DNA of 9,473 nt from an uncultured Clostridia bacterium (GTDB taxonomy: Bacteria; Bacillota; Clostridia; Christensenellales; Borkfalkiaceae), in the NCBI GenBank assembly GCA_945835865.1, contig CAMAJQ010000013.1, positions 1-9,473 on the forward strand, in the 5' to 3' direction. The notes under the pieces were generated by a model. The model was not told the DNA's origin, did no database searches, and worked only from the letters and a program-made list of their open reading frames with translations. Within the stretch, counting starts at the first letter, position 1; each line of letters starts with the position of its first letter. Shown here piece by piece: positions 1-5,663 of the stretch. A program made the position numbers and the translations under genes.

Positions 1-1172
1 GGACCCGGGAAAGGCTGTCTCATGACGATTTCGGCGGGAAGCCCGAGTTCGAACCCCAGCCTTCTCACTTCGTCCTTGAACAGGTTGCGCAGAGGCTCGA
101 TGATCTCCTTGAAATCGACCACGCTCGGCAATCCGCCCACGTTATGGTGAGACTTGATGACGGCACTCTTGCCCTTGCCGCTCTCGATGACGTCAGGATA
201 AATGGTACCCTGTACGAGATAGTCGACCTTGCCGATCTTTTTCGCCTCGTCTTCAAAGACCTTGATGAATTCGCCGCCGATGATCTTGCGTTTGGTCTCG
301 GGATCGGAAACCCCGGCGAGTTTGTCGAGGAAACGGTCCGCGGCGTCCACCTTGATCAGGTTCATTCCCCTTTCGATCCGGAATACGCGGTAGACGTCCT
401 CCGCCTCGTTCTTGCGGAGAAGACCGTGATCGACGAAGATGCAGGTCAGGTTGTCCCCGACCGCCCTGTGAATGAGCGTCGCGGCGACCGCGCTGTCCAC
501 TCCGCCGCTCATGGCGCAGAGGACTTTTTTATCGCCGACTTTCTCGCGGATCTTCTTAACCTGTTCGCTGACGAAGTTCGCCATCGTCCAGTCGCCGGAA
601 ACCTTACACACGTTGTAGAGGAAATTGCGCAGGATCTGCGTTCCCTGGCGGGTATGCATGACTTCGGGGTGGAACTGCACGCCGTAAAACCCTCTCTTTT
701 CGTCCGCCATCGCCGCGACGGGACAAGTCGCCGTGCGCGCGATGACCGAAAAGCCCTGCGGAGCCGCGCTGACGTAATCGGTATGGCTCATCCAGCAGAC
801 GTTGTTCTGATCGACTCCCTCGAATAGAGGACTGTCGGAATATTCGATATCGCTCTTGCCGTATTCTCTCGACGGAGCGTGTTTCACCTCGCCGCCGAGG
901 GTGTACGCCATCAACTGCGCGCCGTAGCAGATGCCGAGCACGGGAACGCCGAGCGTAAAGATCTCCTCCGGAACGTGGGGGGAACTCTCGTCGTATACGC
1001 TGTTCGGTCCGCCCGTAAAAATGATGCCTTTGGGAGAAAACTCTCTGATTTTCTCCATGGAAAGGTCGCAGGGCAAAAGCTCGCAGTAAACGTTTTGTTC
1101 TCTCACTCTTCTCGCGATGAGCTGGTTGTACTGACCGCCGAAATCGAGAACGAGAATCTTTTCATGTTGCAT
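1..1172 (-). CDS. guaA: GMP synthase (glutamine-hydrolysing), 3' end cut by window
   Basis: Cytosolic enzyme that converts XMP, ATP and glutamine to GMP, the last step of guanine nucleotide synthesis. Translation from ATG at 1172 begins [20 protein letters not shown] and stays open to the window edge (390 codons). The class I glutamine amidotransferase domain comes first: nucleophile Cys82 in GICYGAQ, with His168 and Glu170 in QFHPEV. The ATP-pyrophosphatase domain follows, with P-loop SGGVDS at residues 222-227. The last residues, RQPFPG, open the C-terminal dimerisation domain, so about 120-130 of the usual 510-520 residues lie outside the window. All catalytic residues seen are intact and there is no frameshift. 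A GGCGG-like ribosome site sits about 8 nt upstream. The gene starts 58 nt after the upstream hypothetical gene with no convincing terminator between, so the two may be co-transcribed. Confidence 0.97.
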   Translation of the reverse strand, partial: MQHEKILVLDFGGQYNQLIARRVREQNVYCELLPCDLSMEKIREFSPKGIIFTGGPNSVYDESSPHVPEEIFTLGVPVLGICYGAQLMAYTLGGEVKHAPSREYGKSDIEYSDSPLFEGVDQNNVCWMSHTDYVSAAPQGFSVIARTATCPVAAMADEKRGFYGVQFHPEVMHTRQGTQILRNFLYNVCKVSGDWTMANFVSEQVKKIREKVGDKKVLCAMSGGVDSAVAATLIHRAVGDNLTCIFVDHGLLRKNEAEDVYRVFRIERGMNLIKVDAADRFLDKLAGVSDPETKRKIIGGEFIKVFEDEAKKIGKVDYLVQGTIYPDVIESGKGKSAVIKSHHNVGGLPSVVDFKEIIEPLRNLFKDEVRRLGFELGLPAEIVMRQPFPG

Positions 1173-1230
1173 GGTAACACCGCCTGTATATCAAAAATTT
1201 TTTCTTGCCGTTTTCCGCGGGCAGGAGAAA

Positions 1231-1836
1231 TCAGCCGTTCGCCGTTTCCCGCAGCCGCGCGATATCTTCTCCGAGAAGTCCGTCCGCGCAGGTAATCTCC
1301 TCTTCTCTCCCCTGATAGAAACCGTAAACGAGAGAGGCGTACTCTCCGTCCTTCTCTTCCAGAGCGATCCGGATCGCCGTTGCGAGAGGACAGCGCGAAG
1401 TATATTCCCCCGTCATGACGGCGGCGAGTTCCGCCGATTGCAGGGCGCTTCCGCACCGATAGAGAGAATAGACCGCCTCGTACCCGTAAAAGTCGTAAGA
1501 AGAAAAGGTGACGCTTCCCCCTTGTTCCTCGTCTTTGGCGCGACAGTATCCGGCGAATTCCTCGCTCAGACAGAAGGTCGCTCCGTAGACCGCGATCCGT
1601 TTCACGTCGCCGGCGTACACGCTGCGGTCGATGAGCACGGCGAGACGATCGAAAGAGGAATCCCTTCCGTACGCTTTTTCCGCGTAATAAACGGAAGCCT
1701 TCGTCAGCCCGATGCCCTCGCAGAAATTCCCCATCTGCGAAGGGGACGCGGCGGAAACCGCGCCGACCGAAACCGCCGCCGCGACCACCAGTCCGATTAT
1801 GGTAAACAATACCGTTTTTAACATCGTATTCTTCAT
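1231..1836 (-). CDS. Hypothetical exported or membrane-anchored helical protein, 201 aa
   Basis: I do not recognise this family. The N-terminus has two lysines and then a hydrophobic stretch (residues about 8-30, VLFTIIGLVVAAAVSVGAV), which is either a signal peptide with a possible cut after a V-S-A motif near residue 29 or an N-terminal anchor. The rest is predicted from composition to be mostly alpha-helical, with alternating small and aromatic residues (for example KASVYYAEKAYGRDSSFDRL and ATAIRIALEEKDGEYASLVY). These loosely resemble TPR/Sel1-type helical pairs, but I see no clean repeat. Cysteines fall at 39, 89, 98, 128, 149 and 183. The start at 1836 is supported by an AGGAGGG ribosome site at 1847-1853 and a near-consensus promoter just upstream. 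It precedes guaA on the same strand and diverges from the lipoprotein gene at 1970. Confidence 0.8.
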   Translation of the reverse strand: MKNTMLKTVLFTIIGLVVAAAVSVGAVSAASPSQMGNFCEGIGLTKASVYYAEKAYGRDSSFDRLAVLIDRSVYAGDVKRIAVYGATFCLSEEFAGYCRAKDEEQGGSVTFSSYDFYGYEAVYSLYRCGSALQSAELAAVMTGEYTSRCPLATAIRIALEEKDGEYASLVYGFYQGREEEITCADGLLGEDIARLRETANG

Positions 1837-1857
1837 AGGAGATACTCCCTCCTAATT

Positions 1858-1886
1858 ATTTTAACACACCGCGAAACAAAAATCAA
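1858..1886 (-). promoter_or_regulatory. Sigma-A-type promoter of the 201-aa gene (and possibly guaA)
   Basis: On the minus strand, -35 TTGATT (1881-1886), a 17-bp spacer, and -10 TAAAAT (1858-1863). The expected start of transcription is near 1851-1854, so the mRNA would begin almost at the AGGAGGG ribosome site (1847-1853) and have a leader of only about 15-18 nt. Confidence 0.75.
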
Positions 1887-1888
1887 CG

Positions 1889-1927
1889 TTTTCACGAAAA
1901 AACAATGTATCTTACAAGATTTTCACG
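1889..1927. promoter_or_regulatory. Inverted and direct repeats in the divergent intergenic region (possible operator)
   Basis: Between the divergent 201-aa gene and lipoprotein gene lies a perfect short inverted repeat, ATCTT-AC-AAGAT (1909-1920). It is flanked by two copies of TTTTCACG at 1889-1896 and 1920-1927, 31 bp apart. The position, just upstream of the minus-strand -35 box and close to where a plus-strand promoter must lie, suits a regulator site. Both elements are short enough to be chance, and I could not identify a convincing plus-strand -35/-10 pair here. Confidence 0.3.
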
Positions 1928-1969
1928 CATAAAATGGTTTTAAACGGAGTTCCTACGGAGAAAAGACGT

Positions 1970-2674
1970 ATGAAAATCAAAATATCGGCGTTTCTCGCCG
2001 CCTTTTTCTCTTTTCTGATCCCTCTCGTCTCCTGCGGACGAGAGGGAAACGCGGCGGAAAAAATCAGTCAGATCAGACGGGATATCCTCCGCGGCGAAAC
2101 GGAAGACTTTCTGCTCACCGCTTTCTGCGAGCGGCGGGAGTCCCCTTTCCTGGAAGACGGGGAAGCGGGAAATGCGTCCGACTGCCTGATCTTTACCCTG
2201 ACGGACAAAACGGAAGGAGAATTCCGCGGACAGCCCGCGCTGAAATTTTCCGTGGAAAAGGAAGAATATCTCGTTCGTTTTCCCCCCGACCTCCTCTCCC
2301 CGACCAGGCGGGCGGAAGTCCGCGTAAAAATTCTGCCCGAAGGAAGACTGACGTGCGAACTCTCTTTCGGAGAGGAGAGACGGACGGTTGAACTTCTCTC
2401 CGTGCGCAAAGCGGGAACGGCTGCCCCCGAAGAGGCGTTAAACGTCCTCCTTTCCTCCGAAAACGAAAGGGCGAAGGAGTTTCTCTCCCTGCCCCGCTCG
2501 GAAATCCGCGTCCGCCTGCTCGAACACGGCGGCTTTCTCTATTATTACGCCGGCGTCGTCGCCGCCGACGAAGACGGGCGGGTATCCTCCGTCTCCTTCC
2601 TGCTCGACGGAGAGACGCTCGAAGTCCTCGCCGTGCGGGAAGAAGAGCGAAAAAAGTCGAATGAAGGCGAATAA
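1970..2674 (+). CDS. Putative lipoprotein of unknown function, 234 aa
   Basis: A lipoprotein signal is clear: MKIKISAFLAAFFSFLIPLV followed by a lipobox L19-V20-S21-C22 and then G. Cys22 should be lipidated and the mature protein anchored on the outer face of the membrane. The frame is open to an ATG at 1934, but that codon has no ribosome site and would put 12 charged residues before the signal. ATG 1970 follows a GGAG about 9 nt upstream and gives a textbook signal peptide, so I chose it. The mature part is highly charged, with strand-rich segments (ALKFSVEKEEYLVRFPPDLL, FLYYYAGVVAADEDGRVSSV, SFLLDGETLEVLAV). This resembles beta-sheet lipoprotein domains that bind other envelope parts, but I recognise no family. 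It is the first of a plus-strand run; the micro-genes follow 156 nt later. Confidence 0.82.
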   Translation: MKIKISAFLAAFFSFLIPLVSCGREGNAAEKISQIRRDILRGETEDFLLTAFCERRESPFLEDGEAGNASDCLIFTLTDKTEGEFRGQPALKFSVEKEEYLVRFPPDLLSPTRRAEVRVKILPEGRLTCELSFGEERRTVELLSVRKAGTAAPEEALNVLLSSENERAKEFLSLPRSEIRVRLLEHGGFLYYYAGVVAADEDGRVSSVSFLLDGETLEVLAVREEERKKSNEGE

Positions 2675-2830
2675 TCTTCTTTCCCCTGCCCATAATAAAT
2701 ACGGAAGGAGGAAAAAATCCGATCGGCCGGAAGCCTGCGCTCCGTGATCTTTCACGAGGAAAACGCGTTTTTTTGAGAAACCCGTTATGTAACGCGCGGC
2801 AAGCGGACGGGCGGTCGGACGAAAAAGGTT

Positions 2831-2938
2831 ATGAAAAACAACACGAACAACAAAACCAATCAGAAGAGCAAATCCTGCTCGGGCAAAAAGCAGAACGGTT
2901 CGGTCGAAAACGTTTCCAAAACCAAGGATTGCCGATAA
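2831..2938 (+). CDS. Micro-gene, 35-aa Lys/Asn-rich basic peptide with two cysteines
   Basis: A short reading frame that begins MKNNTNNKTNQKSKSCSGKK and ends in KTKDCR, with cysteines at 16 and 34. The composition (Asn, Lys, Thr, Ser, Gln, almost no hydrophobic residues) differs sharply from the Arg/Glu-rich genes around it and points to a disordered, cytosolic, perhaps nucleic-acid-binding peptide. From memory, similar tiny Asn/Lys-rich proteins with terminal cysteines occur in Clostridia, often unannotated, but I cannot name a family. An AAAAAGG lies just 5' of the ATG, a modest ribosome site. It ends 3 nt before the next micro-gene, so the two are almost certainly translated from one message. 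No promoter was found in the preceding 156 nt. Confidence 0.6.
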   Translation: MKNNTNNKTNQKSKSCSGKKQNGSVENVSKTKDCR

Positions 2939-2941
2939 ACC

Positions 2942-3073
2942 GTGAAGAAAAATAAGCGAAAAAAGAAAAACCTCCCGGATATGACCTCCGGCTTCGACGT
3001 GCTCGGAAGTTATACGGGAAGTTATCTTGCGGGAGATCGGGAAGAACCCGTTCAGGACGTGGACGATCTTTAA
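2942..3073 (+). CDS. Micro-gene, 43-aa protein with a GSYTG motif and acidic tail
   Basis: Starts at GTG 2942, with AAGGA (2924-2928) about 13 nt upstream inside the previous micro-gene. The peptide has a strongly basic head (KKNKRKKKN), a centre LPDMTSGFDVLGSYTGSYLA, and an acidic end PVQDVDDL. I recall very short clostridial proteins sharing a 'GSYTG ... P-QD-DDL' pattern, widespread but of unknown role. That recollection needs a search. An internal ATG at codon 14 could be an alternative start, but it would lose the basic head and has no ribosome site. A strong hairpin terminator begins 15 nt after the stop. The charge split suggests a peptide that bridges an acidic partner (RNA, DNA or membrane) and something else, which is inference only. 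Confidence 0.7.
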   Translation: MKKNKRKKKNLPDMTSGFDVLGSYTGSYLAGDREEPVQDVDDL

Positions 3074-3082
3074 AAACGGTTT

Positions 3083-3126
3083 AAAAAGACCCGTCGGGGA
3101 AAGAAATTCTTTCTCCGACGGGTTTT
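3083..3126. terminator. Bidirectional intrinsic terminator between convergent genes
   Basis: A nearly perfect hairpin: left arm 3089-3105, right arm 3107-3123, one G:U pair, about 15 bp stem once a real loop is allowed. The top of the stem (ACCCGTCGG / CCGACGGGT) is GC-rich. TTTT (3123-3126) follows on the plus strand and AAAAA (3083-3087) precedes it, giving U-tracts in both directions. It ends the plus-strand micro-gene message and the minus-strand ruvX-DUF1292 message. Confidence 0.88.
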
Positions 3127-3198
3127 CCGTCTCTCTTCGGCGGCTGTTTCCGTCCCGCGGATCCGGGTCGTCGCGGGGCACGGCGGATGCCGACGATA

Positions 3199-3603
3199 TT
3201 ATTTGTTTATCCCGCAGCCCTCGCAGCCTTCGCATCTGGGAGCGGCGCCCTTTTCGCAGCCCTCGCAGGACTCGCAGGCGGATTCGTCCGTTTCTTCCCC
3301 GTCGTCACCGTCTTCCTCGTCGAGTTCGCGCATGAATTCCTCGTAGACTTCTTCCAGAAGGGCTTCGTCCTCGACGGGCAGAAGCACTTCGTTCCCCTCG
3401 TCTCCCGAGATCCGGAAGATGACCACTTCGTCGGGATCGACGCCGTCCATTTTCTCCGCGGGCTGGAAGAAGACGTACCATTCGTCCTTGTATTCGATGG
3501 TTCCGATATGATAAAAATTGAGTACGTTACCCTGATCGTCCGTCAGTTCCACGACGTCGTCGAGTTCGGTTTCCGGTTTGCTCTCGTGATAATTTTTGCT
3601 CAT
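3199..3603 (-). CDS. DUF1292 protein with a duplicated cysteine-rich tail, 134 aa
   Basis: Residues about 15-92 match the DUF1292 (YrzB-like) family of small acidic cytosolic proteins: VELTDDQGNVLNFYHIGTIE, then DEWYVFFQP, VVIFRI and EVLLPVEDEALLEEVYEEF. Their function is unknown, but the gene is commonly the neighbour of ruvX in Firmicutes, as here, where it starts 3 nt after the ruvX stop with a GAGGAG ribosome site (3612-3617) inside ruvX. Family members are usually about 80-100 residues. This one has an extension from about residue 95: an acidic linker (DEEDGDDGEETDES) and then two CxxCxxC motifs, Cys110/113/116 and Cys124/127/130. The six regularly spaced cysteines suggest metal binding or a disulphide/redox site. 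The matching DNA shows an in-frame duplication. A bidirectional terminator lies downstream. Confidence 0.9.
   Translation of the reverse strand: MSKNYHESKPETELDDVVELTDDQGNVLNFYHIGTIEYKDEWYVFFQPAEKMDGVDPDEVVIFRISGDEGNEVLLPVEDEALLEEVYEEFMRELDEEDGDDGEETDESACESCEGCEKGAAPRCEGCEGCGINK
3213..3268. repeat. In-frame 42-bp-offset direct repeat in the DUF1292 tail
   Basis: The 14-nt string CGCAGCCCTCGCAG occurs at 3213-3226 and again at 3255-3268. The offset is 42 bp, exactly 14 codons, and it aligns Cys110/113/116 with Cys124/127/130. The simplest reading is a recent tandem duplication that doubled the CxxCxxC unit. Confidence 0.8.
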
Positions 3604-3606
3604 GAT

Positions 3607-4029
3607 TTATACTCCTCGTTTCAACTTTGTCAGATAGTCTTCCAGAATATAGGAAGCGGCGATCTTGTCGATGACGTCCTTCCGCTTTTCCCTGCGAACG
3701 TCCGCTTCGATCAGCAGTCTGCGGGACTGCATGGTGGAAAAGCGTTCGTCCTGCGTGACGACGGGAAGTTCCGTCAGGCTCTGCAATTCGGCGATAAACT
3801 CCCTCGTCTTGACCGTCTGTTCGCTTTCCGATCCGTCGAAATTGACGGGAAGTCCGCAGACGATGGTCTCCGCGCCCTGTTTTTTCGCAAGGTCGACGAG
3901 GTACTGAGCGTCCGTCTTAAACCCTTTCCGCCAATAGGTTTCGAGCGGCAGCGCCATATTGCCGAAGGGATCGGATACCGCGACCCCGACTCTTTTGTCT
4001 CCGATATCGAAAGCGATGATTCTTCCCAA
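3607..4029 (-). CDS. ruvX: RuvX/YqgF-family putative Holliday-junction resolvase or pre-16S rRNA nuclease
   Basis: An RNase H-fold nuclease of 140 residues, the usual length. Motifs are complete: N-terminal AFDIGDKRVGVAVSDP with the catalytic Asp, GLPVNFDGSE in the middle, DERFSTMQ (second acidic site), and the C-terminal DVIDKIAASYILEDYL (third Asp). Family members are implicated in 16S rRNA 5'-end maturation in E. coli and were first proposed as Holliday-junction resolvases. The frame is open up to an ATG at 4170, but that start overlaps the -35 box of a strong promoter and would add 47 residues with no match to the family. TTG at 4029 follows AAAGGAG (4035-4041) by 5 nt and gives the normal N-terminus. 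It forms an operon with the DUF1292 gene. Confidence 0.95.
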   Translation of the reverse strand: MGRIIAFDIGDKRVGVAVSDPFGNMALPLETYWRKGFKTDAQYLVDLAKKQGAETIVCGLPVNFDGSESEQTVKTREFIAELQSLTELPVVTQDERFSTMQSRRLLIEADVRREKRKDVIDKIAASYILEDYLTKLKRGV

Positions 4030-4034
4030 AAAAA

Positions 4035-4041
4035 CTCCTTT
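4035..4041 (-). promoter_or_regulatory. Ribosome binding site that fixes the TTG start of ruvX
   Basis: AAAGGAG on the minus strand, separated by TTTTT from the TTG at 4027-4029. It is the only good ribosome site in this leader. A second copy of its 5' part (GGAAAGCAAAG, 4082-4092 and 4038-4048) occurs 44 nt upstream without the GGAG. Confidence 0.8.
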
Positions 4042-4141
4042 GCTTTCCCCTCCGGCGTTTTCCCGACGGAAAGGAAGGCGACTTTGCTTTCCGACGGACG
4101 GATCCCGCCGGGCAGGCTCCGTTTTCGACGGAACCCGTTTT

Positions 4142-4170
4142 ATTATACCATTTCCCTTTCTTTTTATCAA
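4142..4170 (-). promoter_or_regulatory. Sigma-A-type promoter of the ruvX-DUF1292 operon
   Basis: On the minus strand, -35 TTGATA (4165-4170), a 17-bp spacer, and -10 TATAAT (4142-4147), close to perfect. The expected start is near 4135, leaving a leader of about 105 nt before the TTG. The leader contains a small hairpin, TCCGT-CGAAA-ACGGA, near its 5' end. Confidence 0.88.
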
Positions 4171-4311
4171 GTCTTTTCAGGCGGTTTCCGGACCTTTCTT
4201 TCCTTCTTTTTCCCTCCCGGAAAAAGAGCCGTCCGTCATTTTTCAACTTTTTCCGACAAATCGCGCATAGAGAAGAGAAAAGATGCGCATATTAAAGGTA
4301 AGGAGGACGGC

Positions 4312-4494
4312 ATGGAAAAAGAATTTTTATGCGGAATCTTCGTGGGAATGGTCGGCGGAGCCTTGCTTGCCGCGAACTCTTACAAGACGAGAAAATTCGT
4401 CCGCGACGGGACGCAGCAGATCAAGGAGAAAGTTTCCGAAATGAAGCGTTCTGCCGAAAAAAAGGAAGACTACGACGATCTGACGAACGACTGA
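4312..4494 (+). CDS. Small single-pass membrane protein, 60 aa (YtxH-like layout)
   Basis: After MEKEF comes one hydrophobic span, LCGIFVGMVGGALLAA (residues 6-21), with closely spaced glycines (G-M-V-G-G) that could pack helix to helix. A basic stretch follows (YKTRKFVRDG), then a polar helix QQIKEKVSEMKRSAEKKED with coiled-coil character and an acidic end DDLTND. The layout (short outside, one helix, cytosolic coiled coil) is that of YtxH-type small proteins in Firmicutes, but the match is by pattern only. ATG 4312 follows AGGAGG (4301-4306) by 5 nt, an excellent ribosome site. The gene is monocistronic: it is transcribed away from ruvX and ends 66 nt before a strong terminator. I found no clear promoter in the pyrimidine-rich 140 nt upstream. 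Confidence 0.85.
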   Translation: MEKEFLCGIFVGMVGGALLAANSYKTRKFVRDGTQQIKEKVSEMKRSAEKKEDYDDLTND

Positions 4495-4560
4495 TCTCCC
4501 CCGTGTTTCATACACGAAAGGTTTCGGACGAGGAATCAACCGACGTCCGCAAACCATGCG

Positions 4561-4589
4561 AAAAGGCGACTCGACGAGTCGCCTTTTTT
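4561..4589 (+). terminator. Intrinsic terminator of the 60-aa membrane protein gene
   Basis: Perfect 12-bp stem AAAAGGCGACTC / GAGTCGCCTTTT (4561-4572 and 4576-4587) with a 3-nt loop, followed by T-rich sequence (TTTTTTGTTTTT to 4595). On the minus strand only a four-T tract follows, so it may also stop the kinase operon, but less strongly. Confidence 0.92.
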
Positions 4590-4692
4590 GTTTTTCCTCT
4601 CTCCCGGACGATCCTTCCCTTCTCCGTCCTTTTCCGTGAAAATCCGCTTTCTCCTTTTTTCCGGTCCTTACGGGGCGAAAGGGGAAAAGATC

Positions 4693-5595
4693 TCACCCGA
4701 TAAATTCTCTGATCAGAGATCCTTCGGCAGGGCGGATCGCATGGGGAACCGTTTCCGCGAACGCCGCGTTCACGGCTTCCGTTTCCTCGGAAAACGCCGT
4801 TTTCGTCTCTTCGGGCAACCTCGCGAGGTCGGCGCAAAGCTTTTCCGCATAGGCGGAAAGTTCGTAGGAAATAAAGGTATCGAGGTCGAATTCCGCCCGA
4901 TGTTTATAGGGCATGATATAATTCTCCTCTCCCCTTTCCACGCTTTGGAAATAAGCAAGGGTTTCGGCGACGCTTCTCCCGCGGAAGAGTTTATCCCGAC
5001 AGGCGCGGCGCATCAGTCTGATATACTTCGGGTGAACGAGTTCTCCGCCGGCAAGCCGCACGCGCGTGCGGACGCTGACGTAGATCGTGCGAACGTACTC
5101 TTCGCCGACCGTCACGACGGACGGATTGAGGGAATGAATGCCTTCGAAGACGATGATCTCGTTCGGCTTCCGTCTGAGCGGGATGATTTTTTCCGACCGA
5201 CGGGTGTTGACGAAGTCGAAAACGGGAATTCCGATCTCTTTTCCCTCAACGAGTTCACGGATGTGACGGCTGAGCAGTTCGCCGTCCACGCGGGAGGGAG
5301 ATTCGAGGTCGATCACCGTTCTTTCCTCGGGAAGGACGGTCTTGAAATAATTGTCGAGGGAGACGACGTGCGTCTCCATTCCCTCTGCGTCGAGGATCTT
5401 TTCGATCTTGTGCGCGGTCGTCGTTTTTCCGGAACCGGAAGGGCCCGAAATCAGCACGACGGGACGAGAATCGCGTTCTTTCGCGATCGCCTGCGCGAGC
5501 GCAAGGATCTGCCCGTCGAAGCGGGCGTCTTCCTCTCTTATGCGGGCGGGATCCGCCGCAACGGCGTTGATTTCACCGATATCCTTTACGTTCAT
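4693..5595 (-). CDS. Uridine kinase-like P-loop kinase, 300 aa
   Basis: Phosphoribulokinase/uridine kinase-family fold. The Walker A is GPSGSGKTT (residues 51-59). The downstream SLDNYFKT (79-86) matches the family's substrate-site D-x-Y/F block, RVDGELL follows at about 102-108, and FEGIHSLN (150-157) is the usual strand before the lid. The enzyme phosphorylates a hydroxyl group using ATP or GTP. The substrate could be uridine/cytidine or another small sugar or nucleoside, which sequence alone does not show. The frame reaches a TTG at 5667 that overlaps the upstream stop, but that codon has no ribosome site. ATG 5595 follows GGAG by 6 nt and is preferred. It is the last gene of the apparent operon, 68 nt after the HAD gene. 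It lacks the N-terminal TGS-like domain seen in some longer clostridial nucleoside kinases. Confidence 0.88.
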   Translation of the reverse strand: MNVKDIGEINAVAADPARIREEDARFDGQILALAQAIAKERDSRPVVLISGPSGSGKTTTAHKIEKILDAEGMETHVVSLDNYFKTVLPEERTVIDLESPSRVDGELLSRHIRELVEGKEIGIPVFDFVNTRRSEKIIPLRRKPNEIIVFEGIHSLNPSVVTVGEEYVRTIYVSVRTRVRLAGGELVHPKYIRLMRRACRDKLFRGRSVAETLAYFQSVERGEENYIMPYKHRAEFDLDTFISYELSAYAEKLCADLARLPEETKTAFSEETEAVNAAFAETVPHAIRPAEGSLIREFIG

Positions 5596-5630
5596 ATGAT
5601 CTCCGATTATCCGTTTTTGATGATGAGAAC

Positions 5631-5656
5631 GCGCCCGCGAGAACGTTCGGGGGCGC
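5631..5656 (-). other. GC-rich hairpin between the HAD and kinase genes
   Basis: GCGCCC (5631-5636) and GGGCGC (5651-5656) can form a 6-bp all-GC stem over a 14-nt loop that itself contains GAACGTTC. It lies just after the HAD stop and 35 nt before the kinase start, with no U-tract, so it is not a terminator. A role in message processing or stability is possible. Confidence 0.4.
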
Positions 5657-5663
5657 AGTAAAA

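Noticed and set aside
1173..1230. Possible terminator or separate promoter between the 201-aa gene and guaA
   Set aside because: Only a 4-bp stem can form and no -35/-10 pair stands out, so I left the two genes as possibly co-transcribed.
144..1295. Plus-strand frames opposite guaA
   Set aside because: GuaA is complete and in frame on the minus strand to the window edge. The opposite frames are by-products.
2755..2776. Possible terminator AAAACGCGTTTTTTT after the lipoprotein gene
   Set aside because: The palindrome has no room for a loop, and the usable stem would be only a few A:T pairs.
4030..4170. N-terminal extension of ruvX from ATG 4170
   Set aside because: That ATG overlaps the -35 box of a near-perfect promoter, and the extra residues do not fit the family. 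TTG 4029 has a good ribosome site.
4205..4232. Hairpin CTTTTTCC / GGAAAAAG upstream of the 60-aa gene
   Set aside because: It has an 8-bp stem but no U-tract in either direction and lies in a pyrimidine-rich stretch, so it is probably compositional.
3187..4311. Plus-strand frame running through DUF1292 and ruvX in phase with the 60-aa membrane protein
   Set aside because: The upstream part is antisense to two recognised genes. Only the last 60 codons have a ribosome site and a coherent protein, so the start was set at 4312.
4588..5661. A 357-codon plus-strand frame opposite the kinase
   Set aside because: The minus strand carries intact Walker A and family motifs. The plus frame starts inside the terminator region and has no ribosome site.
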